Assembly (NCBI GenBank): GCA_964650465.1 | Contig: CAZYTA010000011.1 | Location: 1-64,000, forward strand | Reading direction: 5' to 3' | Length of the DNA stretch: 64,000 bases | From: RGIG6353 sp964650465 | GTDB lineage: Bacteria; Bacillota; Clostridia; Oscillospirales; SIG627 | Part shown: positions 1-7,919 of the stretch, in pieces | Numbering within the stretch: the stretch's first letter is position 1 | Layout of the letters: the number at the start of each line of letters is the position of its first letter | Notes under the pieces: generated by a model | What the model saw: the letters and a program-made list of their open reading frames with translations, nothing else | What the model was told of the DNA's origin: nothing | Databases searched by the model: none | Position numbers and translations under genes: made by a program

Positions 1-1053
1 CTCCCCGATACACTGACCTCAATAGGCTCCTACGCCTTCTACAAGTGTACAGGACTCGGAGCTGTGACAGTTCCTGCAAGCGTGACCTCGGTCGGTACAT
101 ATGCCTTCAGAGGATGTACCGATATTACCTTGTATGTGATACCCGGCACGGCATCCGAAAGCTATGCGATAAGCGAAAATGTACGCTATGAGCACATTCG
201 TTTCGATGATATAGCCCTGTCGGGAGCAAGCCTTATTCTTGACGGAGCGATAGGAATAAAGCTGTACTATAACATTCCCGAGGAAATAATATCTTCCGTA
301 AGCATCACAAATAAGATTTATGACACCTCAAAGCAAGCTGCTGTAAATGAAATTACAAGTACATACAGCAAAATCGGCTATGATGAGGACAAGTCTCTGT
401 ACTACACTGTAGTATACACAGCGCCCAAGGATGCGGATGCCGTTGAGGTTCAAAGCAATGTGGCATACGGAAATGTGTCTGTAGAAACAGCTTCTGTCAA
501 GTTTGCGGACTACATAGAGGAATTCAGGGAGCTGGCAGAGTCAGACCCGGATTCCGAATACGCAAATGCTCTTGAGCTTGTAAATGCGCTTGACGCATAT
601 ACAAAATATGCGGACAGCTACTTTGGAGCAGGGGAAGCGCTTGACAGTGTAACAGCCGATACAGAGGCAATCAATGCAATAGCGTTGCCCACAAAGTCGG
701 GTACACTTGCGGGCATTGAGCACATGTACACCTCTCTTATTCTTGAAGGCAAGACAACTATCCGCCATTACTTCAAGGTAACAAACAGCGATACGGAATA
801 TGTATTCGAGCTTGGCGGCAAGACTCTTGAAGCCATTGACCTTGGCGAGGGTATTTACTGTGTTGATATAGCGGATATTGCGGCAAATGACCTTGACGAG
901 GCTTATACATTGACTGTCAATGACACGCTCAATATCAGCTACAGTGCGCTGAACTACATAAAGCAGACAGTGAATTCCGATGACACAGCAATCGCAAATC
1001 TTGTAAAGGCTCTTTACAACTATTGGTATCAAGCCGAGCAATATGTTAAATAA
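1..1053 (+). CDS. BspA-like leucine-rich-repeat surface protein, C-terminal part (5' end outside window)
   Basis: The reading frame is open from base 1, so the gene starts upstream; 350 residues are visible. The first ~45 residues are two LRR_5/BspA-type repeats (pattern LP-x-T-x-x-SIGSYAF-x-x-C followed by VP-x-SVTSVGTYAF-x-x-C), the repeat class common in secreted or surface adhesion proteins of gut Firmicutes. The remaining ~290 residues form a hydrophilic, acidic C-terminal region that I do not assign to a named domain. No LPxTG sorting signal or terminal transmembrane helix is visible, so the anchoring mode is unclear. A strong hairpin lies 22 bases past the stop codon. Family assignment is firm for the repeats; ligand and cell attachment are unknown. 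Confidence 0.85.
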   Translation, partial: LPDTLTSIGSYAFYKCTGLGAVTVPASVTSVGTYAFRGCTDITLYVIPGTASESYAISENVRYEHIRFDDIALSGASLILDGAIGIKLYYNIPEEIISSVSITNKIYDTSKQAAVNEITSTYSKIGYDEDKSLYYTVVYTAPKDADAVEVQSNVAYGNVSVETASVKFADYIEEFRELAESDPDSEYANALELVNALDAYTKYADSYFGAGEALDSVTADTEAINAIALPTKSGTLAGIEHMYTSLILEGKTTIRHYFKVTNSDTEYVFELGGKTLEAIDLGEGIYCVDIADIAANDLDEAYTLTVNDTLNISYSALNYIKQTVNSDDTAIANLVKALYNYWYQAEQYVK

Positions 1054-1074
1054 AGTGGTTATCTACCTTTTATG

Positions 1075-1109
1075 CGAGGGAGTGCTTTTTAGCAAAAAGC
1101 ACTCCCTCG
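1075..1109 (+). terminator. Strong stem-loop after the LRR protein gene
   Basis: Perfect 16-bp arms (1075-1090 and 1094-1109) enclose a 3-base loop. The arms carry their own A/T tracts, and a short T run follows at 1117-1120. It likely ends the upstream transcript. Confidence 0.8.
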
Positions 1110-1143
1110 AAAAGCATTTTTGAAATTTATTCACAACATGTTA

Positions 1144-1172
1144 TTGACATTTTTTGTCTCATCTGTTATCAT
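1144..1172 (+). promoter_or_regulatory. Sigma-A type promoter for the first 711-residue glycosidase-like gene
   Basis: TTGACA at 1144-1149 and TATCAT at 1167-1172 are separated by 17 bases and lie 37 bases upstream of the ATG. Confidence 0.75.
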
Positions 1173-1208
1173 GAAATTACCAAATTTCCGAATAGGGAGA
1201 AATAGATT

Positions 1209-3344
1209 ATGAGTATTATTATTGAAAACAAAGAGCTGTGTCTCACGCTCGGCGAGGACTGTATCGCAAAAAGCCTTGTATGCAAGGCTACAGGTGAGGA
1301 ATGTCTCATGCAGGGCGAGAACATGGCACTGTTCTCACTGACAGAGGACAGACCCTATAACAACGAAATAAAGCTTGCTCACCCCAATAAGCGCACTACC
1401 TTTCAGGCAAACAGAGTAAGGAGAGAAGGCAACCGTCTCATAGTTGGCTTTGAGCTTGTTACTTTTGAGGCAGTGGTTGAGGTTAAAGAGGCTGATAAAT
1501 ACATATCCTTCGACCTCGTTGATTTCCTCATTAAGCCCGAGGACTTTGGAGGTCTTGCAATGACTCCTCCTCCTGTAGCCGAGTTCCGTCTCATTCAGCT
1601 TCCTGTAAAGAACAGGGAAAAGTTCGGCGAATGGCTCAACGTTTCATGGGACGATAAGGCTGCTGTCAATGTTCTTGCAAACACACGTTGGCCTATAATT
1701 GATTCCGAAAGAAGAAACGGTTACAGAGTTATGTATGCCGATGCCCGCAGAGATGTGAAGCTCAAGGGCTGTTCTGCTTCTCTTATCGTAACCCCCGGCG
1801 ACAAGCTGATGGATGCTATAGAACAGCTTGAAATAGACTACGACCTTCCCAACGGTGTTGAAAGCAGAAAGGGAGACAAGATAAATGCTTCGGCATATTG
1901 GGCATCAAACGTAAATCCCACCACAGTTGACGAGCATATCGCATATGCAAAGCAGGGCGGCTTCCGCATGATGCTGATGTACTATACTTCCTTCCTCAAG
2001 GAGACTATGGGATACAGCCTTTGCGGCGATTATGATTTTAACGATCATTTTCCTAACGGTTACGAGGACCTCAAGGTAATGATCAAAAAGATCAAGGATG
2101 CGGGAATCACTCCCGGTATCCACTTCCTCCAGACTCATATAGGACACCTCAGCCGCTACGTAACACCCGTTGCTGATCACAGACTCAATCTTACTCGTTA
2201 TTTCACTCTTGCAAAGGAGCTTGGAACAGACGATACAACTATATATGTAGAGCAGAATCCCGAAGGCACTACAATGCACCCCAAGACACGTGTGCTTCAG
2301 TTTAACGGTGAGCTTATCCACTATGAAAGCTATACAACAGAATGGCCTTATATGTTCACAGGATGCGAGAGAGGTCACTGGAATACCAACGTAACTCCTC
2401 ATCAGCTCGGTACTATCGGTGGTATCCTCGACGTCAGCGAATTCGGTGGCTATAGTGTATACGCAGACCAGAGAACAAGCCTTCAGGACGAGGTTGCTTG
2501 GAAACTTGCAAAGGTCTACGATTGTGGCTTTGAATTCATCTATTACGATGGTTCAGAGGGCACAGCCGTTCCCTTTGAAATTCACGTTCCCAATGCACAG
2601 TACAAGGTATGGGAGAAGATTGCCACCAAAAAACCTATTTACTGCGAAGGTGCGGCAAAGGCTCATTTCAGCTGGCACTTCCTTGCAGGCGGTAATGCCT
2701 TCGACGTATTCCCAATGCCTATTTTCAAGAAGATGATAGCAAGATTCCCTCTTGAAGAAGCTCCCCGCATGGCAAATGACTTCACCCGTGTAAACTTCGG
2801 TTGGTGGTGCTACAAAGACGATACAATGCCCGACATCTACGAATACGGTACATCAAAGGCGGCATCTTGGGATTGCCCCGTAACACTTCAGGTTAACACT
2901 AATCTGTTTAAGACCAACCCCAGAACCCCTGATACCTTCGAGGTTATGAAGCGCTGGGAGGATGTAAGAGCACAGAATTGGCTCACCCAGGAGCAGAAGG
3001 AAATGCTTCGTGACCCCGATAAGGAATTTATTCTCCTCGTAGATGAAAAGGGAGAATTTGAGCTTACCGAATATACAAGAATAAAGCTTCCCGAGGCAAT
3101 AGATGCCGATGTGACAGCATATGTGTTTGAGAGAGCAAACGGCGCATATGTGGTTACATGGAGCACAAAGGGCGAGGCAAGCCTCAAGCTCGACCTCGCA
3201 GGCAATATCAAGTATGAGGTACAGCTCGGCGGCGAAACAGTACCCTTTGAAAACGGCATTCTTCCTCTTGCAGGCAGACGCTATCTCAGCGGTGCATCTA
3301 AGGAAGAACTTGTCAAGGCATTTGAAAACGCAACACTCGCATAA
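1209..3344 (+). CDS. Putative glycoside hydrolase-like TIM-barrel protein, copy 1
   Basis: A 711-residue protein without signal peptide or membrane segment, so probably cytoplasmic. I do not recognise an exact named family. Residues 1-200 look like an all-beta N-terminal domain. From about residue 225 the pattern (SAYWASNVNP, then GGFRMMLMYY, AGITPGIHFLQTHIG, and FIYYDGSEG with Asp447) reads as a glycosidase TIM barrel, with Asp447 at the end of a strand as a candidate catalytic residue. A beta insertion with QFNGELIHYESY and GCERG lies between. The last ~70 residues look like a C-terminal beta domain. The start has AGGGAGA upstream. A paralogue of identical length lies at 5120-7255, with a DeoR regulator and a SIS isomerase in between, which points to sugar catabolism. 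Glycosidase function is inferred from fold-like motifs, not shown. Confidence 0.6.
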   Translation: MSIIIENKELCLTLGEDCIAKSLVCKATGEECLMQGENMALFSLTEDRPYNNEIKLAHPNKRTTFQANRVRREGNRLIVGFELVTFEAVVEVKEADKYISFDLVDFLIKPEDFGGLAMTPPPVAEFRLIQLPVKNREKFGEWLNVSWDDKAAVNVLANTRWPIIDSERRNGYRVMYADARRDVKLKGCSASLIVTPGDKLMDAIEQLEIDYDLPNGVESRKGDKINASAYWASNVNPTTVDEHIAYAKQGGFRMMLMYYTSFLKETMGYSLCGDYDFNDHFPNGYEDLKVMIKKIKDAGITPGIHFLQTHIGHLSRYVTPVADHRLNLTRYFTLAKELGTDDTTIYVEQNPEGTTMHPKTRVLQFNGELIHYESYTTEWPYMFTGCERGHWNTNVTPHQLGTIGGILDVSEFGGYSVYADQRTSLQDEVAWKLAKVYDCGFEFIYYDGSEGTAVPFEIHVPNAQYKVWEKIATKKPIYCEGAAKAHFSWHFLAGGNAFDVFPMPIFKKMIARFPLEEAPRMANDFTRVNFGWWCYKDDTMPDIYEYGTSKAASWDCPVTLQVNTNLFKTNPRTPDTFEVMKRWEDVRAQNWLTQEQKEMLRDPDKEFILLVDEKGEFELTEYTRIKLPEAIDADVTAYVFERANGAYVVTWSTKGEASLKLDLAGNIKYEVQLGGETVPFENGILPLAGRRYLSGASKEELVKAFENATLA

Positions 3345-3351
3345 ATAACCG

Positions 3352-3390
3352 GGGCTGTAAAAAAACTCTGTTTGAGTTTTTTTACAGCCC
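3352..3390 (+). terminator. Hairpin terminator, GGGCTGT family
   Basis: Perfect 17-bp arms beginning GGGCTGT and ending ACTC (3352-3368 and 3374-3390) around a 5-base loop, 8 bases past the stop codon. Near-identical hairpins occur at 21167-21205 and 50984-51026. Confidence 0.8.
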
Positions 3391-3426
3391 TCGATTTATA
3401 GGGGATAGGAAAAAATGCTTCAGAAT

Positions 3427-3480
3427 GGACAAACCGAAGCCCGTCAGCATACGATTGTATGGTAGTGGCGAGGTTTGTTC
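3427..3480. other. Imperfect palindromic element in the 3345-3630 gap
   Basis: The outer arms GGACAAACC (3427-3435) and GGTTTGTTC (3472-3480) pair with one wobble. Inside, GCC/GGC and a terminal CATAC-GATT-GTATG hairpin (3448-3461) can also form. The inner motif GGCGAGGTTTG resembles one arm of the dispersed repeat family described elsewhere, so it may be a distant relative. It lies between a + strand gene end and the 3' end of the deoR-type gene. Function is unknown. Confidence 0.4.
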
Positions 3481-3630
3481 ATAGCCAAAAACATATATTT
3501 TTTTCGAGAAAGCTTGATTTTTAAGTTTTTACTTTGAAAATTTGGACTTTCAAACTGTTAAAGAGATCTTATTTGCCTCTTTTTTCTTGTCGTTTTTGGC
3601 GGTCTGGACTTTTTTTACATCCCTTTTGCT

Positions 3631-4374
3631 TTACAATATTCTGATTTTCCCCCAATTAGCTTGACAATTCTCTGGCATACCGTTCATCACGATACAGTGA
3701 AGCTCGTCGGTTGAGCATACCCTGAAAACCGAGCTTTTTCCAACCTTACTGTCATCACACAGAAAAACCGCTCTGTCTGTATTCTGCATTGCCGCCTGTC
3801 TTACAGCAGTCTCGGGCTCGTTGAGGTCTGTTATAATGCCGTTGCTGTCAATTGCCCGTGCAGAGAAAAACATAATATCTGTATGTATTTTTCGGCAGGT
3901 TTCCTCTGCAATGGATCCCGATGCAACATACTCGTCATATAGTCGGACATTGCCACCGGTAGCGTATATTTTTACACCGTTATTACGAAACAGAGATGCA
4001 AGTCTTAGGCTGTTAGTAAGTACAGTAATATCCTTTTTTTCTTCAATTAGCTCGGGCAAAAACAGACAGGTAGTTGAACCGTCGATAAATACCACATCTC
4101 CGTCATTTACAAGCTCGGCGGCTTTCTTACATATTATTCTCTTTTTCTCACTGTTTTCGTGCATTCTCAGTGAATAAGGTGTAAGAGCGTTTCCTGTTTC
4201 AATTTCAGATACACCGCCGTGTGTTCTCTTTACAAGCCCGCGTGATTCCATTACAGCAAGGTCACGCCGTATACTTGACGGACTTATATGCAGTGCCTCT
4301 GCTAAAAAATTTACAGTAACATAATGGTATCTCTCGAGTATTTCAAGTATCTCATCTTTTCTTTCTGTAATCAT
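3631..4374 (-). CDS. DeoR-family transcriptional regulator
   Basis: A 247-residue protein. The N-terminal ~55 residues are a DeoR winged HTH (ERKDEILEILERY, then SIRRDLAVMESRGLVKRTHGG). The rest is the DeoR sensor domain, including VFIDGSTTCLFL, which in this family binds phosphorylated sugars. The start at 4374 is preferred over an upstream in-frame ATG at 4404 because AAGGAG sits 6 bases before it. It is divergent from the SIS isomerase gene (4498) across a 123-base gap, and both glycosidase-like paralogues flank the pair. It is therefore likely a local repressor that responds to a sugar phosphate made or consumed by this cluster. Its operator was not identified. Confidence 0.9.
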   Translation of the reverse strand: MITERKDEILEILERYHYVTVNFLAEALHISPSSIRRDLAVMESRGLVKRTHGGVSEIETGNALTPYSLRMHENSEKKRIICKKAAELVNDGDVVFIDGSTTCLFLPELIEEKKDITVLTNSLRLASLFRNNGVKIYATGGNVRLYDEYVASGSIAEETCRKIHTDIMFFSARAIDSNGIITDLNEPETAVRQAAMQNTDRAVFLCDDSKVGKSSVFRVCSTDELHCIVMNGMPENCQANWGKIRIL

Positions 4375-4497
4375 TTTCTCTCCTTGCGCACACAAAATGC
4401 TCATTTTTCAATCGTTTCGCCATATATTGCGCACTTTATTTGGCTGTGTTAATATATTATCACATAAAAACCAATCAGTCAACTAAAGGAGTATAAT

Positions 4498-5067
4498 ATG
4501 GAAAAAATAATAAAGGATTACCAAAATAACCTTATTCAGTGCATAAGCTCTCTTGATACCGATGCGGTGATAAAGTTTATTCACCTTCTTGAAAAAACAC
4601 GTGACGAGGATAAGCAGATAATCATTATGGGCAACGGAGGAAGCGGAGCCACTGCTTCACACTTTGCAGGCGATTTCAATAAGGGCTTAAGCCTCGGAAA
4701 GCCTCGTGAAATGAGATACCGTGTTATCAGCCTTGTAGATAACTCGCCCACAGTGTTGAGCCTTGCAAACGACCTGTCCTACGATGATATTTTTGTGGAG
4801 CAGATGAAGAATTTCCTGTGCGACGGCGACCTTGTTGTGGCAATCTCGGGAAGCGGAAATTCCGAAAATGTAATGCGTGCAGTAGACTACGCAAAGGCAA
4901 ATAACGCTACTGTTGTAGGACTTACAGGCTATGACGGAGGAAAGCTGAAAAAAGCCTCGGATGTAAGTATTCACATTCCAATTGATAACATGCAGATAAC
5001 CGAGGACCTGCACATGATACTGACACATCTCATATTTTACACCCTTAATTCGGTCACCGATAATTGA
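4498..5067 (+). CDS. SIS-domain phosphosugar isomerase (GmhA/DiaA-like)
   Basis: A 189-residue single SIS domain. The first ligand loop is MGNGGSGATASHFAGDF (about residues 44-60) and the second is AISGSGNSENVMRAVDYAK (about 116-134). Length and motifs match the GmhA/sedoheptulose-7-phosphate isomerase and DiaA group. No heptose-biosynthesis partners are nearby. The divergent DeoR regulator and the downstream 711-residue glycosidase-like gene suggest an aldose/ketose phosphate isomerisation or amino-sugar role. AAAGGAG precedes the ATG by 7 bases. Family is firm; substrate is open. Confidence 0.85.
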   Translation: MEKIIKDYQNNLIQCISSLDTDAVIKFIHLLEKTRDEDKQIIIMGNGGSGATASHFAGDFNKGLSLGKPREMRYRVISLVDNSPTVLSLANDLSYDDIFVEQMKNFLCDGDLVVAISGSGNSENVMRAVDYAKANNATVVGLTGYDGGKLKKASDVSIHIPIDNMQITEDLHMILTHLIFYTLNSVTDN

Positions 5068-5119
5068 CTTTTAGCCCTTTATGTGCTATCATACCGATAT
5101 CAACAATAAGGAGAAAAAC

Positions 5120-7255
5120 ATGAGCATTATCATAGAAAACAAAGAGCTGTGTCTCAACCTCGGCGAGGACTGTGTCGCAAAAAGCCTTGTATGCAAATCT
5201 ACAGGTGAGGAATGTCTTGTCCAAGGCGAGAATATGCCTTTTTTCTCGCTGACAGAGGACAGACCCTATAACAACGAAATAAAGCTTGCTCACCCCAATA
5301 AGCGCACCACCTTTCAGGCAAACCGCGTGCGCCGTGAGGGCAACCGCCTTATCGTAGGCTTTGAGCTTGTTACCTTTGAGGCTGTTGTTGAGGTTAAAGA
5401 AGCGGATAAATACATATCTTTTGACCTCGTTGACTTTCTCATAAAGCCCGAGGACTTCGCAGGTCTTGCAATGACTCCTCCTCCCGTGTCCGAGTTCCGC
5501 CTCATTCAGCTTCCGGTAAAGCAGAGAGAAAAATTCGGCGAATGGCTCAATGTATCATGGGACAGTAACACAGCCGTTTGTGTACTTGCAAATTCTCCGC
5601 TGTCGAGAATTGACTCCGAAAACAGAAAGAACTGCAGACTCATGTATGCCGATGCAATAAGAGAAATAAAGTTCAAGGGTTGCTCTGCATCGCTTATCGT
5701 TACCGACACTCAGAGCTTGATGGATGCCGTTGCCGATTTGGAAAACGATTACTGTCTCCCCAGGGGAGTGGAAAGCCGTCGCGGTGACAAAATAAATGCA
5801 TCTGTATATTGGGCTGAGAATATCAATCCCTCAACTATCGACGAGCATATTCGTTTCATAAAACAAGCAGGCTTTCCGCTTATGCTTATAAGCTACCGCT
5901 CTTTCTTTATTGAGGAGGGCGGATACAAATACTGCGGTGATTACGATTTCAACAGCCATTATCCAAACGGCGAGGCTGACCTCAGAGAAATGCTTGAAAA
6001 AATCAAGGCGGCAGGCATCACCCCGGGTATGCACATGCTTCAGACACATATCGGAACATTGAGCCGCTATGTGACACCGAGGGCTGACCACAGACTCAAT
6101 CATACCCGACGTTTTACTTTAGCAAAGCCCCTTGACACAACCGATACAACAGTCTGCGTCGAGCAGAATCCCGAGGGCTCTGTAATGCATGAAAAATGCC
6201 GAATTCTCCAATTCAACGGCGAGCTTATCCGATACGAAAGCTATACAACACAGCCTCCGTATATGTTTAAAGGCTGTGAAAGAGGATACTTCAATACCGA
6301 CATCACCCCTCATCAGCTCGGTACTATAGGCGGTATTCTCGACGTCAGTGAATTTGGTGCTACAAGTGTCTACCTCGACCAGACTACAAGCCTTCAGGAC
6401 GAGGTAGCCGAAAAGCTTGCCCGTGCCTATAACTGCGGCTTTGAATTTGTATACTTCGACGGCTCCGAGGGTACTAATCCTCCCTTTGAGATATACATAC
6501 CCTACGCACAGTACAGAGTTTATAAAAGGCTGAACAATAAGCCGCTGTTCTGTGAGGGTGCGGCAAAGGCGCATTTCAGCTGGCATATGCTGAGCGGAGG
6601 GAACGCCTTTGATGTATTTCCAATGCCCATCTTCAAGAGTATGATTGCAAAGTATCCCCTTGAGGAAGCACCCCGCATGGCAAATGATTTTACCCGTGTA
6701 AACTTCGGCTGGTGGCGCTATGCCGATGATACCATGCCCGATATCTATGAGTACGGCACAAGCAAGGCGGCGTCATACGATTGCCCCGTAACAGTCCGCC
6801 CTCATTCTCTTGATACCCTTAAAACCAATCCCAGAACAGCTGATACCCTTGAGGTACTGAATCGCTGGGAACAGGTAAGAGCGCAGAAATGGCTTTCACG
6901 GGAGCAGAAGGAAATGCTGCGTGACCACGATAAGGAATTTATTCTCCTCGTAGATGAAAAGGGAGAATTTGAGCTTACCGAATATACAAGAATCAAGCTC
7001 CCCGAAGCAATAGATGCCGATGTGACAGCATATGTGCTTGAGAGAGCAAACGGTGCATATGTGGTTACATGGAGCACAAAGGGCGAAGCTGATTTGAAGC
7101 TTGACCTTAAGGGAGACCTCAAATACGAGGCACAGCTCGGCGGTGAAACAGTACCGTTTGAAAACGGTATACTTCCTCTTGCAGGCAGACGATATCTCAG
7201 CGGTGCATCAAAGGAAGCGCTTGTCAAGGCGTTTGAAAACGCAATACTTGCATAA
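5120..7255 (+). CDS. Putative glycoside hydrolase-like TIM-barrel protein, copy 2
   Basis: 711 residues, the same length as the gene at 1209-3344 and colinear with it. The N-terminal ~150 and C-terminal ~100 residues are almost identical between copies, while the central barrel is clearly more diverged. The candidate catalytic Asp447 (FVYFDGSEG) and the GCERG insertion are conserved. ATG 5120 is chosen over the in-frame ATG at 5081 because AAGGAG lies just before it and because this start matches copy 1 residue for residue. It probably shares a transcript with the SIS isomerase 52 bases upstream. The two copies may have different substrate specificities. Activity is inferred only. Confidence 0.6.
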   Translation: MSIIIENKELCLNLGEDCVAKSLVCKSTGEECLVQGENMPFFSLTEDRPYNNEIKLAHPNKRTTFQANRVRREGNRLIVGFELVTFEAVVEVKEADKYISFDLVDFLIKPEDFAGLAMTPPPVSEFRLIQLPVKQREKFGEWLNVSWDSNTAVCVLANSPLSRIDSENRKNCRLMYADAIREIKFKGCSASLIVTDTQSLMDAVADLENDYCLPRGVESRRGDKINASVYWAENINPSTIDEHIRFIKQAGFPLMLISYRSFFIEEGGYKYCGDYDFNSHYPNGEADLREMLEKIKAAGITPGMHMLQTHIGTLSRYVTPRADHRLNHTRRFTLAKPLDTTDTTVCVEQNPEGSVMHEKCRILQFNGELIRYESYTTQPPYMFKGCERGYFNTDITPHQLGTIGGILDVSEFGATSVYLDQTTSLQDEVAEKLARAYNCGFEFVYFDGSEGTNPPFEIYIPYAQYRVYKRLNNKPLFCEGAAKAHFSWHMLSGGNAFDVFPMPIFKSMIAKYPLEEAPRMANDFTRVNFGWWRYADDTMPDIYEYGTSKAASYDCPVTVRPHSLDTLKTNPRTADTLEVLNRWEQVRAQKWLSREQKEMLRDHDKEFILLVDEKGEFELTEYTRIKLPEAIDADVTAYVLERANGAYVVTWSTKGEADLKLDLKGDLKYEAQLGGETVPFENGILPLAGRRYLSGASKEALVKAFENAILA

Positions 7256-7262
7256 ATATCAG

Positions 7263-7287
7263 GAGGCTGACAAAATCTGTCAACCTC
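7263..7287 (+). terminator. Hairpin after glycosidase-like copy 2
   Basis: GAGG-C-TGACA pairs with TGTCA-A-CCTC around a 5-base loop, with one mismatch, and a short T-rich run follows. It abuts the -35 box of the next promoter. Confidence 0.5.
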
Positions 7288-7316
7288 TTGACTTTTTATG
7301 CGTCGGGACGTATAAT
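7288..7316 (+). promoter_or_regulatory. Sigma-A type promoter for the acetyltransferase-comEC pair
   Basis: TTGACT (7288-7293), 17-base spacer, TATAAT (7311-7316), 30 bases before the chosen ATG. Confidence 0.7.
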
Positions 7317-7346
7317 TATGTCAAATTGCAAGAAAAGAGAACGAAA

Positions 7347-7919
7347 ATGATAAACACGCACATAGAACATCTTGTAAGACAGATGCCGACCCTTGAAACA
7401 CATCGTCTTATATTGCGAAAGCTCAAGGTGCAGGATGCACAGGATATGTACGAATATTGTTCCGACACCGATACGCCGAAGTTCTTGACCTGGGAGCCTC
7501 ACGAAAGTCTGAAATACACAAAAGAGTATATACGCTTTGTAATAAAAAAGTATAGGACGGGAGAATATCTTGACTGGGGAATTATCCTAAAATCCAGCGG
7601 AAAGCTTATAGGCACATGCGGATTTACTTCAATTGAGCCGGAGAATGCCAAGGGTGAAATAGGATATGTCTTGAACGGTGCATACCGTAATAACGGCTAC
7701 GGGAGCGAAGCGGTAAACAGATTGCTTGAATATTCTTTTTACGAGCTTGAGCTTAATAGGATAGAGGCAAGAGTGATTGAAAATAACCATCCGTCTGTTG
7801 CACTGTTGAAAAAGTGCGGATTTGAATACGAGGGAACATTTCGTCAGGAAATGTATTTGAAGGGCGAATTCAAAAATATTTTGCATTATGCTCTTTGTAA
7901 AGATAGATACGGCTTGTAA
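7347..7919 (+). CDS. GNAT-family N-acetyltransferase (RimJ/RimL type)
   Basis: A 190-residue protein. Pattern LETHRLILRKLKVQDAQDMYEYCSD near the N-terminus is typical of the Acetyltransf_3/RimJ-RimL subgroup. The acetyl-CoA loop is visible as YVLNGAYRNNGYGSEAV, followed by NRIEARVIENNHPSVALLKKCGFEYEG, the standard C-terminal GNAT signature. The frame stays open upstream to 7101 inside the previous gene, but ATG 7347 lies just after a good promoter and gives the normal family length. The stop codon overlaps the next start (TAATG), indicating translational coupling to the ComEC-like gene. The acceptor is unknown; relatives modify protein N-termini or small molecules. Confidence 0.85.
   Translation: MINTHIEHLVRQMPTLETHRLILRKLKVQDAQDMYEYCSDTDTPKFLTWEPHESLKYTKEYIRFVIKKYRTGEYLDWGIILKSSGKLIGTCGFTSIEPENAKGEIGYVLNGAYRNNGYGSEAVNRLLEYSFYELELNRIEARVIENNHPSVALLKKCGFEYEGTFRQEMYLKGEFKNILHYALCKDRYGL

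Noticed and set aside
541..1041. Long open frame antisense to the LRR protein gene
   Set aside because: No ribosome site, composition typical of a shadow frame, and it lies fully opposite a clear coding region.
1905..2402. Antisense frame inside glycosidase-like copy 1, with a similar one inside copy 2
   Set aside because: Both arise from codon bias on the opposite strand; neither has a start signal or family resemblance.
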